NCBI GenBank assembly: GCA_964200075.2
Contig: CAXNAA020000244.1
Location: forward strand, 1 to 23,828
DNA from: Sphacelaria rigidula
Lineage: Eukaryota > Phaeophyceae > Sphacelariales
Length of the DNA: 23,828 bases
Direction of reading: 5' to 3'
In this document: positions 1 to 12,144 of the stretch, piece by piece
Position numbering within the stretch: the first letter of the stretch is position 1
Layout of the letters: every line of letters starts with the position of its first letter
Position numbers and translations under genes: made by a program
Notes under the pieces: model-generated
The model's input: the letters and a program-made list of their open reading frames with translations, nothing else
Told to the model about the DNA's origin: nothing
Database searches by the model: none

Positions 1-1714
1 ACCGTGGTGGCTGGTTCCCGTACGGAACGTTCCCGAAGTGACAAATCGTTCACGAGAGGAGCCTTGAAAATAATGCCATGAGCGGTAAAAGCACAGAAAA
101 CACCCAGTTGCCGACCTTGGTTTACCGTGAGGGTTGCATGCTCGCGCAAAATGGACACGCTGCAACATGTGTCTCAACGTAGAGCGATTCCCGTTATCGA
201 GTGGAATTCAGAAGCATGTACAACATAGCTACACGAGGTATACCACCGGGTTGAGATAAAAAAGACATAGCGTATGTGTGTGTGCTCATATAAAATCATA
301 AGGTGGCTAGTCAAGGCACCTCTGCTCACGTGCCTGCGCAAACATTTCAATCGTAGATTCTCAGCGACGATATGTCTGTACTTTCATAATACCGTGAATT
401 CGTCATGCGTGTATATTAATTGAGCACAGCATTGCAATCACCAACCTTGAGTCTGCCCATATCATGAGACGAATAATGACGGAAATTCAGCACTACTGCA
501 AACATTCAATCTGTCGATCTGCACTGCCGCGCGACTGGCTTCTCCATGCAGCCTCCTTTCATGTGAAGCAAAATACGGTGGTTTTACCAGGGTGAATGGT
601 GACGTACGACGGGACGAAAACATATGTTTCTCTTGCGTCATAGACGTGACGCAGTACTGTAACACGGACCACCGCGCCTGGTATGATTGAAGCAGGATGG
701 TAATGCACGTCGAGTGTTTCCCTGTTGCGATGGTGGTGACGTGTGGTGATGTCATACCTGCACCCACACGTGCATTATACCGGATGCAATTGCAGCGACT
801 AGTCCACCCGTTACTGGGACCACCTACGCCCGAGGTTTGGCATCGCACATATGTATGCAGGACGCACGGGCGCATGGCGATAGAGGGGTGGGGTACTATG
901 AAATGGCGGGTAGGAAACAAAAACTAGCAGGGATAAACGATGCTCGTATGTTGCCGGGATATTTTGATTATGTGGGCGCAGACGGGAACCGTATGCTGTC
1001 ATGCGGATTTGATAAGATGAAGCGCCCTCGGTCGTGATTTTCTCAAAAGTGGTACCACGGGAGGAGTGAACAAATACTTCATCGCATTTGAAGTGTTGAG
1101 AACCTTTCATCTCATCCCCCCCAAAAAAACGACTAATGAAATATGTGAGAGCACGCCATGTCTGGAATGCATGGGGCTAGGGATAGATATCCCGGATGGA
1201 GTTGGAAACGGGTGTGTTCTGACCCATGTTATTGTGTAGGTCGTGACGTTAGGGGCTCCTGAATGGGAGAAACACTTGGGCCTAAATGTGCAGCCCCTAC
1301 CATGGTATGACTGTCCTCAAAATGGACACAGCATCGGTTTGCCAATGAAAATCACTGCCTTGGGTTCAGGCTGGGCTCAGACCTTATTCGGTAGGCTCAC
1401 CCGACATATAAATGCCGTGCAATAGTGTAGCCCGAATTGTCAGACGCTACTGTACTTCTGATGTCATCCGAAAAGTCCAGCCTGAGCTTCTCGCATGTGT
1501 GTTCTTCATTCGCGGGCCGCCTCCTTCATGCATATTCAAATAACACGAAGAAAGTGTAGACCACAACTACAGTACATGATACTTCATACTAGAAGGCGAC
1601 TCTGATAGCTCCCAGAATGAATTGGGTGGCGTTGGTTGAGACTTATTTGAAGATACGTGCCCTATACTTCATGGCTCCAGGAGGACATCCGCGCCCGTTT
1701 TCATGTCTAGCAAT

Positions 1715-1752
1715 CACATTGCGCTCATGAGTTCACATTGCGCCCATGAGTT
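1715..1752. repeat. 19-bp tandem duplication
   Basis: Two head-to-tail copies of a 19-bp unit beginning CACATTGCG and ending CATGAGTT lie at 1715-1733 and 1734-1752. They differ at one base (GCTC versus GCCC). There is no associated gene; it looks like a recent local slippage or duplication product. Confidence 0.9.
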
Positions 1753-2379
1753 CATTATTTTTCATCGCAGAGGGTGTTTGGGCTAATAATAAGAAACAGC
1801 AGCAGCCCCAACACCAACACAGCGAAATCAACGCATGAAGTGCATATAGCCGGCGCCGCCTCCATGCGTCCAGCAAGTCTCTGACAAGACTCGAAAAAAA
1901 AACACATATTATATATGCCGAATATCGGATGGTCACCACAAAAAACAGCAGTCACGTTTCCAACAGTTTTTCTTGTCGAGTCAGTGTCGCAGCACGACTG
2001 TGTTGCTCACGCTCAATGGCGAAAACATGAGTCGAGCTGCTGCAATGACGTACTACCTTGAACCTTTCCCGCGTTCTCTCTGCTCAAGCACTATCATGCT
2101 GCGGCACGCCACGTCTTTCAGACAACGATGATCAATGTACTCTTCGGCACGCAAGCGCACAACACGCAGCATTACAGCTACCCTTTCCTCTCTCCACCCC
2201 CCGATCCCACCCTGGTGTCCACCCTATTTCCCCACCACAATGCCACCCCGGTCATACAACTGCCTATTGGTCGTGTCGAGACAACCTGGACACCAATTTC
2301 TTGAGTTTGCTCCCCTGGCCGAGAATGACACGTACGTCTCGCCCCCTATCCTATGGATTACAACACAACTAAATGAAGG

Positions 2380-2443
2380 AAAATGCTCACTAACGTTTTG
2401 ACTTTTTTTGTAAAATGCTCACTGACGTTTTGACTTTTTTTGT
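2380..2443. repeat. 32-bp tandem duplication
   Basis: Two adjacent 32-bp units at 2380-2411 and 2412-2443 each begin AAAATGCTCACT and end in a T-run followed by GT. They differ at one base (TAACG versus TGACG). Both keep a GACTTTTTTT core. The near identity indicates a recent duplication; no function is evident. Confidence 0.92.
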
Positions 2444-3708
2444 CACCACAATTATCAACGAAATACATTTTTGCCAGTAGCCGCTCGTTTCTCGACGGAG
2501 CGCGAGGGGTCCCCGTCGCTGTTGACGGGGCACAATAATGCCATTCGTTTGTCCCCAAAACAAGCCGGACGAGCTTAATGGGTAAGACGATAGCACGTAC
2601 GAACAGTATACAGGCAAACATTGAAGAAACACTACTAAATATAAACGCCCGCTTACACTAAGACACGAAGAAATGTTTGCGTCTGTTAGTCGAGACGACA
2701 AACAAATGCACTCTTCGCCGTGCTGCTACCCTGCCGCACCGCGATATGCGCTTTTAACTCGACAGAAGAAAGGACTGCGTATTCTTGCTGCCATGTGACA
2801 CACTTTACCGCCTCAGAATTCAAGTTTGCCCTGCCTACTCGTGATGAAAACTTTGGAGAACATGAAGAGTCGATAGTACAGCGTTACCGTACACTACGAG
2901 TACAACAAGACTATCCAAAAACCTTTTGAAACCTGTAAATCTGCAAGGAATTGCCGTAGACGGTGTCCATCGTCGACATCCTTTTACCGTGCACTTCACA
3001 ACACGACCGGGAAATATGTTGTTTGGCCGCAAGAGTGCAGTATGAAGGGATTAACACAAGCACTGATTACACGCAATCCTGTCCTTCCTCCCACCCCCCT
3101 TCCCCCCCAAAATCTCCTTCCTCCCGAGGACGTATGGTTAATGGTCTAACAGCCGTGGTATGTTACACTATAGAACGCCTCTCCTTGCGCCCACCCCCAC
3201 GCAAGCCCCTCGTTGTGTAAGCTTCTTTGACCCCACTTCCTGTAACGGTACAACATCTCTGCAAACAGAGCGGAACATTTCACCACACTCTTATTACGTA
3301 CGCAATGCACACAAACCAAATTTGAAAGCAAATTTTGGTGTACGAGAAGAGTGCCTATAGACAAAAAAAGGCGCTACTGCCGTAGGAACGTGTATATATT
3401 TCCTGTTCAAAATATCTCGAATTATTTGTTCTCGAACCATTTTGCTAGTTTCCGACAAAATTCCCAATCATCGCATATCAGTTTTTTTGTCCAACAATCC
3501 AACGAACGTGCTGACCGTGTTTTCCAACGAGAGCAAGCAAACTTTATAAAACATGACAAGCTTTGTTTACCCTGATTAAAGCACGCAAGTAAATCACCAT
3601 CCCATCGCCAGTATCGACTAACCTTCTCCCCCACACCCCCAAACCACGACTGTGAAGGCCATGGCTTGTATCACCACTACACGATTCCTACCTCGCATGG
3701 CACGCTAT

Positions 3709-6692
3709 TCACGCGAAAGCGGTGGGGCCATACGCTGAACCACCTGTTGCCGGCCCCGCCCCCCCCCCTTCCGCACGGGGCAAGAAGAACTCCTCTACCC
3801 CGAAGACTCCAGCAGCCTCCGCCTCTTTCATAAACGCCTCCATTTTCCCATCGTCCATGCCAATCGGCGAGGCGGGTGTCAGCGGAGCGGCATCGGCGGC
3901 GGTGTGAGAGGTAGCGGCGTAGGCAGCGGCGTCTTCACTCGTTTCATCCCAGTTCTCGGCGAACAGGTCGATAAATCCGAAGTCCTCGTGGCCGGGTGGT
4001 TGTGATGGCGCAGTGTCTGCTTCGTCTCCGGGGCGGCCCCAGTGGAAAGGCTCAAAGGGGCGAGGTTGCTGCTTCCTTTGCTGCTGTTGCGGCCACGTGG
4101 AATGCGCGTCGACCGCCGCTGCCAGCGATAGCGCGTTATCGTCGCATGGTGTTACCTGGGCGGCGGCCGCCTGCTGCACGGCGGCTATCGCCGCTTCTAC
4201 GGGAGTGTGAGGGTGATGCGAAAGGGGGGAGATATCGCGCGAAGAGGGTGACATGCAGTTGTCGTCGTCGTTGTTGTCGATGTTGTCGTTCATTTCGTCG
4301 TCGAAGCTGCTGCTATTGAGGCTGCTGATACTGCTCCCCGACGAGTGAAAGGTTGTGTTGCTGTCGTGCGGCAGAGGCGTACTGAAAGACGTGTTGGATA
4401 ACAACGACGACGACGAGCCATCCGACGTCGTGCTGCCGCTGGGGCTGTTTGCCGTGTACTCCGAAGATTGGGTTCTAGAGGACGGCGTTGAAGGGTCGTA
4501 CAGCAAGCGCGGCGTCCGCTCCGGTGAGGCCGTCACTCGATGGTGCCGCCATTGCTCCCCCCACCCCCGCCCAGCTTCCGGCATGTGGCTCACCCCAATT
4601 GAATCATCTTTCGACCAGTCATCATGGTGCGGACCGCCAAGCTGTTTTTGGATGCTACTGTCGGGGACACTTGGATCCACCGAAGCAGGCCCAGGACCCA
4701 CACGACGTCGCAACGCACTACGACGCGAACCGGGTTTGTAATCAGCGATTGATAGATCATCACCGACACCGCTAGGATCGGTCTTCACTGTGCGGAGATC
4801 TGCCTGCGATGCTGTACGTGTCCGCCCCCTGCTCGAAAGATCGGGCGGCTTTTGATTGCTGCCGTAGTGTGAACCAGCGTCGCGGGCCGAGCGAGCAAGC
4901 CGCTGAGCAGCACGCGCTTCTACGGCGAGATCTCGCTTGACTTTCTGCCGGCGAACCTTGGTAAGCAGGTGGCGCTGGCCCCTGCGAAAGCAGGGGTGGT
5001 GGAAAGCTCCCGCGTGTGCTCCTTTTCGGCGCTTGAACTGGTAAAGGTTGAGCTGTCGCTGGAAGGACGTGAACTTAGAGTCTGGATGGATGTATGGGAG
5101 GGGAAAGGGACAATCGCACCGCAAGCGGGGGGCGGGGGGATGAATGGGCAAAATGAGCGGAAAAATAGGGTCCGGAGATCATGAAAATGACTAGAGAGAA
5201 AAGTATCTGGCTTTCTCGTCTCGTGTACTGGGTGCGCAGACTATGTGTTACGGTGTGGGGTAGAATCACTTATGAAGACGCCGAATGCGAGCAACAATAT
5301 TTTGCGGCGAGCAAGGGTATTTTTGCGCATTCCATCTTACTTTGAGTGCGTTTGGAAACATGGAGGAGGAGAGGCTGAGGAAAGAAGCGTGCGTTCGCTC
5401 CCAAAAGCCTATCGGAGGCAGCGCGGGGGTAGCGGGTCGGCAGACGCGGTAAAAACGAAGAATCGAGGGTGCGCACCAACCCTGCCGTTCTAACTGAGCA
5501 GCGCGACCACATATGTCGGTGCGACGATGAGCACTTCGTGCTCATCGGTGTCTCTCACTACAATGACTTGTGTACGAAATCTACCAGAACGTATTTACGT
5601 GGGGTATAAACCGTGGGGTCATGACTTTTCAGGGGCGACATATCTCGGGCGTTTTAATGTGGGCCACCCAAACGCACCACAGCGCTTCCCGAATTGCATG
5701 CACTGTAGCGTTTGTGTGCGAAAGAGATACGCGTGCGAATATTCGCGAGCGGCAAGCTATTTGTATCTAAGCCTGGGCTATCTATCTCAACTTTCGTGCG
5801 GAGCAAGGGGTAAGAGGACAGCTACTACGCGCGGCGTGTCATTCCCTCACTCTTCCTCTGCGCATCGGGTTAAAGGAGGGGGATGTTACGGCCTCGTGAG
5901 TCTACGTGAAACACCCCAGACTTGTTGGAAAGCAGCATGTAAAAATGGGGTTGCAAACACAACAAAATCCATGAGAAAGTGAAGAACGACGGAAGATTTA
6001 TTGGTAGCTACAAACAAACATCCAAACCGCGATGGTCGGCATAGTATACAGTACGCAAACCGCCACGGCCAGCGCTGCTGCAACAGCTGTGGGTGTACCC
6101 GAGAAGAGTCGGCATGATCGAGCGTCGCACTATCGAGTGTATGCGTGGTGGATTCTGCGTTGCGCGCATGATGACGGCAATCACCCTAGTTGCGGGCAAC
6201 AAGTAAGTGCTGATGTCACGGAACGAGGCATTACCCACAATCCCGAAGTCATATGCAGTATGTACGCTGAAGACCATACCCCAAAAAATGCGCAAATTCA
6301 CAAATAATCAAAGTGAGAGCACCATGACATGCGCGGAGCGAATCGAAACCATCCAATAACGACAGCAACAACGATGATATGCGAAGAGGATAATCATCGC
6401 AAGTTCGCCACTCACGGTTAAAGTACTTCTCCAAAACCTCCGTGCTGAAGCGCGCGATGTCCTTCACTCGAAACGCAAGCCCGTCTGGCAGCCACTCGAC
6501 GATATCTTTGTCTTCCTCTTCGACGAGCGTAAACAGCTTTTGAGCAAATAGCTGAGGCCCACCGCGGGCGCCCACGCGACGGGTGGGACTGAAGGCCGAA
6601 CCTGCGATGACAGTAGGCACTTCCGCCGGTGCCACCGGGGTCGCTGCGCACGATACCTGAGACACTTGCTGCTGGTCTGTTGCTGACGACAT
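3709..6692 (-). CDS. Heat-shock transcription factor (HSF-type DNA-binding protein), two exons
   Basis: A sequence-specific transcription factor expected to act in the nucleus on heat-shock elements. Exon 1 is 6692-6416 and exon 2 is 5081-3709, giving 549 residues. The start is the first in-frame ATG (6692, preceded by CACA, A at -3) after an upstream in-frame TGA at 6788-6786. The donor CC|GTGAGT and acceptor ATCCAG|AC are both phase 1, and joining them gives YFNHSKFTSFQRQLNLYQF, the HSF helix-turn-helix core. The DNA-binding domain spans about residues 49-140: FAQKLF at 49, W67 with LPDG, F82, Y90-F91, SFQRQLN at 98-104, the wing, then GAFHHPCFRRG at 117-127 and a basic stretch KVRRQKVKR that may be a nuclear localisation signal. 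Next come a Ser-rich region (293-351), an Asp/Asn run (353-366), an Ala-rich part (388-417), a Gln/Lys stretch (424-431) and an acidic aromatic segment FGFIDLFAENWDE (460-472) resembling an AHA-type activation motif. A second hydrophobic-acidic patch follows at 506-525. Oddities: the usual Gly of LNxYGF is Gln107, and no long heptad-repeat trimerisation region is visible after the domain. HSF identity is firm; activation and localisation roles are inferred. Confidence 0.93.
5082..6415 (-). other. Intron inside the HSF DNA-binding domain
   Basis: A 1334-base GT-AG intron in phase 1. The donor reads GTGAGT from 6415 downward. The acceptor CAG ends at 5082 and is preceded by a C/T-rich tract in about 5083-5130. 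It splits the codon for His93, just before the recognition-helix segment; plant HSF genes are also known for an intron within the DNA-binding domain near the helix-turn-helix. The interior carries open frames on both strands with no recognisable domain, and a perfect short hairpin at 5525-5547. I see no nested gene. Confidence 0.88.
5525..5547. other. Perfect 10-bp hairpin with 3-base loop in the HSF intron
   Basis: The arm CGATGAGCAC (5525-5534), loop TTC, and arm GTGCTCATCG (5538-5547) form a perfect inverted repeat. It lies in the HSF intron, so it would be transcribed in HSF pre-mRNA. A T-run typical of bacterial-style terminators is absent and irrelevant here. It could be chance, a remnant of an inverted-repeat element or a structured intronic element. 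Confidence 0.8.
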
Positions 6693-6822
6693 TGTGAGGT
6701 CGCTCGCTACCCTGCTGTCCGACTCGTCGGTGTGCAAGATGTAGTATCTTGGGGAACGACAGGGAAAGGAGGTAGGTAGTAGCGATCAAGAGGAGCTTGG
6801 TGGAAAGGAGGGGGGGGGGGGG
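6693..6822 (-). promoter_or_regulatory. HSF 5' leader / proximal upstream region with G-run
   Basis: This is the sequence immediately before the HSF ATG, read on the minus strand. It is pyrimidine-rich and ends upstream in a C-run on the minus strand (13 G on the plus strand at 6810-6822). No TATA box or clear array of alternating GAA/TTC heat-shock elements was found. The transcription start is unknown; the label rests on position only. Confidence 0.35.
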
Positions 6823-9800
6823 TGTTTACGCGGTGTGCTGCTGTGGGCAGTTGCGTAACAAGGGGTAAAACGCCTGCGCGCGGCGGCGGACCTTTCAAAC
6901 GACGAAAAATTTGGAATGTCTTGAGGTCTGTCGATGAGCTATAGCCCCGTGGATTTCATGGTACGTGCGGAATACCACGGAAGCACGGTGCGCCCTTGGC
7001 AGATTTTCCCTCGGTGATGATTGACCTCTAATGATAGAGTGGGTAAAGGTTTCGACAGTTTTTCGCTGCAGACCGCGATGCCGTGGTATCAACGCAGGTA
7101 CTCAAGATCATTACGGCGATTGTTGCAGCGCTCATCTTTTTTCAGGGGGTAGATACGGCGTCATGAAACCGTCAAACGGCTGTTTGAAACGGTCGAAACG
7201 GTCGTTCAGGGTACTAGGTGTGCCGAAAATCCCAAGACCATGATGACTTTCGCCATGTTGGTCTGTGTCCTCTGTCTGCCGCACCAGGCTCATATTTAGG
7301 CCATACTCAGGTATGGTGCCGCAACATGTGCAACTCCGCACATACTACGACCACAGGGACGTGTCTCTCCTCGTCTGACTGCCGTGCTGCCGCTCAAGGG
7401 AAACGTGGTGCCGCCGCCCCCAAGTGGCTGTAGCGTATGTGCCGTCCTGTACTCGAGACTGGATGCGCATGTATTTTATACGAATCTGAATGGTACCTGA
7501 ACATGTATATAAAAAACGCTACTTGATATCGCCGTATCTTTTGGGTTGGTGCATCCGAGCCTAGCCGCTTCTGTCTCGTGCGGCTATCACGCGGCCGCTT
7601 TGACAAACCTGACGCCGAGCCCCCCATACTATGCTACTGTATACTCCAGGCTACTGTAGATGCGCATGTATGTCCTACAAGAAAGAAAGAAGAAGTTGTT
7701 TCGCAGTAAGAGAATCTTCGCAAAACCGATCTGGATATGCCCTAACCTGCTGGCGAAGCATGCGGTGGTTGCTCGCACAGACAGTAAATAGTAGATATTA
7801 TAGATGTTTTCAAAGGCCAGCAGATAGAGATCTTGCTTGCAAGTCATTGCACACAAGTCTACTACATACCACAGAAATGAAGCAGTTTTGCAGTTTAATG
7901 TCAGTCACATTGGCAGACCCGAAGTTGCGGTCCGGCGTTTGTCGTCGGCTTGATTGAAGTTTGAAGTTTTTGTTTTTACGCGAGGCACTGCTTGCTACTG
8001 CTTGCTGCTGCTGCTGCGGATGCCCTGATCAAGAGCTTCACACAAAATATTATACCATGCCCCTGCCCCCGTGAACAAGCGAACGTGACCTGCCACGTAT
8101 TTCTTCTCCGGTGGCTGATTAACGATTACCGTTCCGTCAAAGTGCGATGTAGGTAGGCGGCTGTTGTTGTGAGATGTAAATGTTATAATACTGTACCATA
8201 CTTCCAGCACACACACACCGCATCCATTTTCTTCATTGGCCAACGGCTGGATACGAAATACCCGTCGTTGGTGTTGCGTATCCAAACCGTACTCCATACC
8301 CCCACGGCTTACTGGTGTACGCATCAGGCGCAACGAAATTTTATGCGGTAGTGCGCTCGACAGATAAAAAAGATAAACTTTGGGCAACGGACCATCAAGG
8401 GCAAACCACTTGTAACAATGTTTTCGTGAGATTGAGAGGAGAGGATACGATCGAGAGTGAAAAGCGGTCAATTAGTACATGAATCGTTTCAGTTCCGAAA
8501 TGCTCCTCGACGAGGCCCGATATGCTTTCTGTAGTAACTGGCCAATGAGGCCCTTGATATCTCTGAATAGGATATCGTCGTGTAGCTGTAAGCACACGCT
8601 AGTGATGGAGGGAAAGAAGAGCACGTACAGAATGAACGATGGCTACGTTAAGGCGAACGATCAAAGCCGCTCTCAATCAGCGCTCTGCTCTCAATCTCAC
8701 GAAAACGTTGTTTTGTGTACGTCACACATCCTGAATGACGACTTGGTTTTAGTTGCCTGCCGATTCACTGCTGGCTATTGATAGCGTACCGGACAACTAT
8801 AGATTAATAGTGGTTGTCTCGACTAAATTTCGCTCAAACCGCCCTTGCTCCTGCTGTGCACCACACCAATAATATGTCAACTTGCGCTGTTTAGTTGTCA
8901 GCGAGATTCATGCAGCATGGAAACCTTGTTGGGACGAACTTCATGATGAGTAGTTATTGCGGTTATTGTTGTGTTTTTAACACAATGAGGTAATGAATTT
9001 ATGGTTTTGATGATACCAAGCTAACCCAAGGCGTACCGAGAATCCTCGAGCGGGGGAGGAAGGGTGGATGTCCTAGGCGAAGTGTGCGTTGGGAGTCCTC
9101 AAATCGGCGCCTGCGGTGACGATGTGATCAAAATCGGCTTCTGCGCACAAAAATATAGGGAGCACTTGGGGCTGTGAGCCCTATACTAGGATCTGAATAT
9201 AGGCTTGAGACTAATACCAAGTAACACTATCCCGCGACAGGTTTATGCTACGAAGCGGTCATGTATCTGCTACTACTACTGATGATGGATGGCGACCTAT
9301 ACGAAAATTCCGAACACCGGACAAGCGAGGGTATTATTTGTATTCGGCATCTTTTTAAGTATAGCAGCCGTTCATGTGGAGCTAAAGTTTTACCCGCAGG
9401 CTGGCGTTCATCTATAATTTCATCACGGCGTACATGTATTACAAACAAATGATACAAAATTTCGCACATGACCGGATGTTGGCGACGTTCGACCCAATCC
9501 GACGCAGGGTATACCCCCTAACTTTCCGTTGTGTCGATCTAAACAGACGTCACGGTGAAGAGGTTTTACTGTACAGCATACGGAACAAAATGCCAAGCTT
9601 GCCCGCGACACACGGGCATTCTGACAAGAGGCACGCACACACGCAGTATTAGCATATAAAGTACATATATAAATGATTATAGATAGATAGACCATTGATT
9701 ACAATACATGCGCTAGGATGTAGATTCTGCATCATGCATGCATTTATAACTATACTACTAATATTACACACATGACTGCAACAAACTACACATTTACTTC

Positions 9801-12144
9801 AAGACAACGCCGTCAGTATAGCCCTGATATATTCGCGTGAATATGGCGGCTGCAGACAGAGAAAAAAAACATGATACTGTAAAACCGGCCGGGAAGAAAG
9901 GTCTACACAACAACAATCAAGTATTAGCGTGCAAGACGTGAATGCGCGGCGGATGACACGATACTATATATACCCATAACAAAGCGTTTTCGCTGCCCAC
10001 GTGCTTCCATTCTCACTCGCGAAAACATGCTTTCTACTTTCTAGTGCCTGATTTCTATTTGAGCAAGCTGCTGTAGATTGCGCAACAATCATGTCGTGAG
10101 AAATGAAGACACCAACAACGCCAACAATAACAAGTCAAGTAAGTAGGTACTTCTCCATGGGCGCGATGATTACGTGGCTGTCGTCAGAGAGATCGCGATC
10201 TTTCCCGCTGTACGAAAGGTGGCTCGATGCGTTGCTCTTGTTGGCATATCCTATCTACGACGATGATCATACATGATAAACTGCGCGGGTCGCGGGTGAC
10301 AAGTTACAAGAAAAAAGTATCTTGATTGAAGGAAGGGCTCTCGGGGCGTCCTCGGTTTCTCTCTAGACTGGAACACAGACAGGTGGCCAAAACTAGCTGA
10401 AACTGACGATCAGCCAAGAGGGGCTTCGCGGTCGGGGCAGACTGGATAGATGAACACCGTACCGTGGAGTTCAGCACGGGAAGCGCGAAGAGCGGCACGG
10501 GGATGATACTACAGAACTGTGGTACTCTGAACCGCAGATTAGGGGTAGATATATCAAACATCGAGCTGGTCTCATTCCATGTTCAACAATTTTAACCTTA
10601 GTCCGCCCCACAGAAGAAGAATGCCGTTCCAATTTGTCAGGACCGCTTATTGTCTGTTCCCCTGTTTCACGCCCCCCCCCCAACCTCTCAAACTTCATTC
10701 CCCGGTCCCCAAATCACGGAGTTTTTTTGTCAGTCCCATGATATGTACTGTATGCTGCGTGTACGGGCGCCGGATCTCCAGCCATATCCATGCAGCATGC
10801 CCATCACCGACGCCCCCTCTCACCCCACAAACTGCCACATTCACCTCATCATCGATACAGGAGGTCATGAGTGGACATGGACGACGGGCATGCTGTCTCA
10901 CCATTCTCTTGATGACGATTTGAGCGCTCGCGGATGGACACACGGGGCCGACAGCCACCATTTTCCAGTCAAAACTACTGGTCAACAGCGGATGAACGGC
11001 GAACAAAGAGTGGACTCTTTGACTGGAACCTTCCACTCGTGGCCCATCAGCTATCCCCCAAAATTACTCAATCCATATACTCCGGAGCATGTATTATCTG
11101 GTGCATCATATTTTATCTGAATTGTCGAGATTGGTCGAGGATGTAGGACTATGCACCAGGAACCTCGAGGTCGAGATACCTCTCAACACTAATATCACGT
11201 AGTAAAATGGATCATGGTCACAACTTATAGCTTCAGAACTTTTGGTTTTCGAGCCACACTGCACGCCTAGTGCTTACTCACTCGTATATAATATATATAT
11301 ATATATGTATGTTGAGCATTTGTGTTGTAATCAAAGGTTACGACATTTATTACATGACCTTCGGTGGTAATGGGGCCCGTTCTAGACGATCGGGGTACTA
11401 CTCTTCACCCGCGTTGTTTTACGTTTTCCAGCTGAAGGAACAGGGAAACGTCAACAGTTTCATGCTGAATGATTTTGGGGCTCACATTACTACCTTCTAC
11501 ATCCCATCTCACTCGGTGTCATGCCTGTAGTGCAGAAGCGCCCGGAAACATTATGGCCACCCCCAATAACAGCAAAACATCAGATTTATACGCAGTTTAG
11601 ATATACAATGTGAGCAGCGTAAGGGCTATGCGTGACCCAAACTGCATGAAACATGCAGCAGTGCCGATTTTCGGAGGTGCTCGCTTACTTTCCAAACAAA
11701 TCTGGACCTGAAGATGAATGTCGCGATGGGACGAGAGTCGTGCGAATTTTATGAGCATGAAACTTGGAGAAGATGGAAGATGCTGATGGAAACGGCGCGA
11801 AAAAGGGAAAACATGACCCCGGTTTCCATCATCAAGAGCGGCCCTCGAGACGGGACGACCCCTCACCGGTTTTGAGCCAGCAGCAGGTCCCACCTCCGGT
11901 AGAGATTGTCCAAGTTAGGTTACAACCTACCCATGGGTTATTTTACTTGATTTGAGTATCAGCACCGGGATTCGGATCTTCAGTGGGGCTGACGGTCCCG
12001 AGTCCTGCGGCACCAATTAATGAGGTCTCCCAACATACACCTTGCCTGGGAACCCAACCCCTCTGCCGGTGGCATCTGGGCATGTCTTGGGTTGTGGTCA
12101 GGTTTAGCGTTAGTATTAGCGCTAGCGGAGATTGATGCCACGAA
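6823..12144. other. Long stretch with no recognised gene
   Basis: No exon with a family signature was found on either strand. The longest open frames here (for example minus 7995-8471 and plus 10650-11120) are of a length expected by chance in a window this size and lack recognisable domains. It contains a 15-base match to a laboratory cDNA primer at 7083-7097, a short CTG run near 8005-8017, a C-run at 10672-10681 and an AT microsatellite at 11284-11310. Unseen small exons cannot be excluded. Confidence 0.5.
11284..11310. repeat. AT microsatellite
   Basis: Alternating TA/AT dinucleotides run from about 11284 to 11310 with one register shift. This is an ordinary simple repeat in a non-coding stretch. 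Confidence 0.9.

Larger units (their letters stand above)
1..3708. other. Non-coding stretch upstream (in + coordinates) of the HSF 3' end
   Basis: No gene is recognised here. Open frames are short, mutually overlapping on both strands and show no family motif, no sustained GC-rich third codon positions and no paired splice signals. Two short tandem duplications are listed separately. The stretch nearest 3709 would contain the HSF 3' UTR. No clear AATAAA polyadenylation signal was identified. Confidence 0.6.

Noticed and set aside
5527-5982. 151-codon plus-strand open frame inside the HSF intron
   Set aside because: It has no recognisable domain and no coding bias, a length expected by chance, and lies antisense in an intron whose splice sites are well supported.
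6693-6737. N-terminal extension of HSF starting at a TTG codon at 6737
   Set aside because: Nuclear eukaryotic genes rarely start at TTG, and an in-frame ATG in good context follows at 6692.
7995-8471. 158-codon minus-strand open frame
   Set aside because: Its length is within chance expectation, third positions are not GC-rich like the supported genes, and no domain is recognised.
10650-11120. Open frame with LIIDTGG resembling a retroviral aspartic protease motif
   Set aside because: Only the DTG triplet fits. The surrounding residues do not match copia or gypsy proteases, there is no ATG start at its beginning, and no reverse transcriptase or integrase is nearby.
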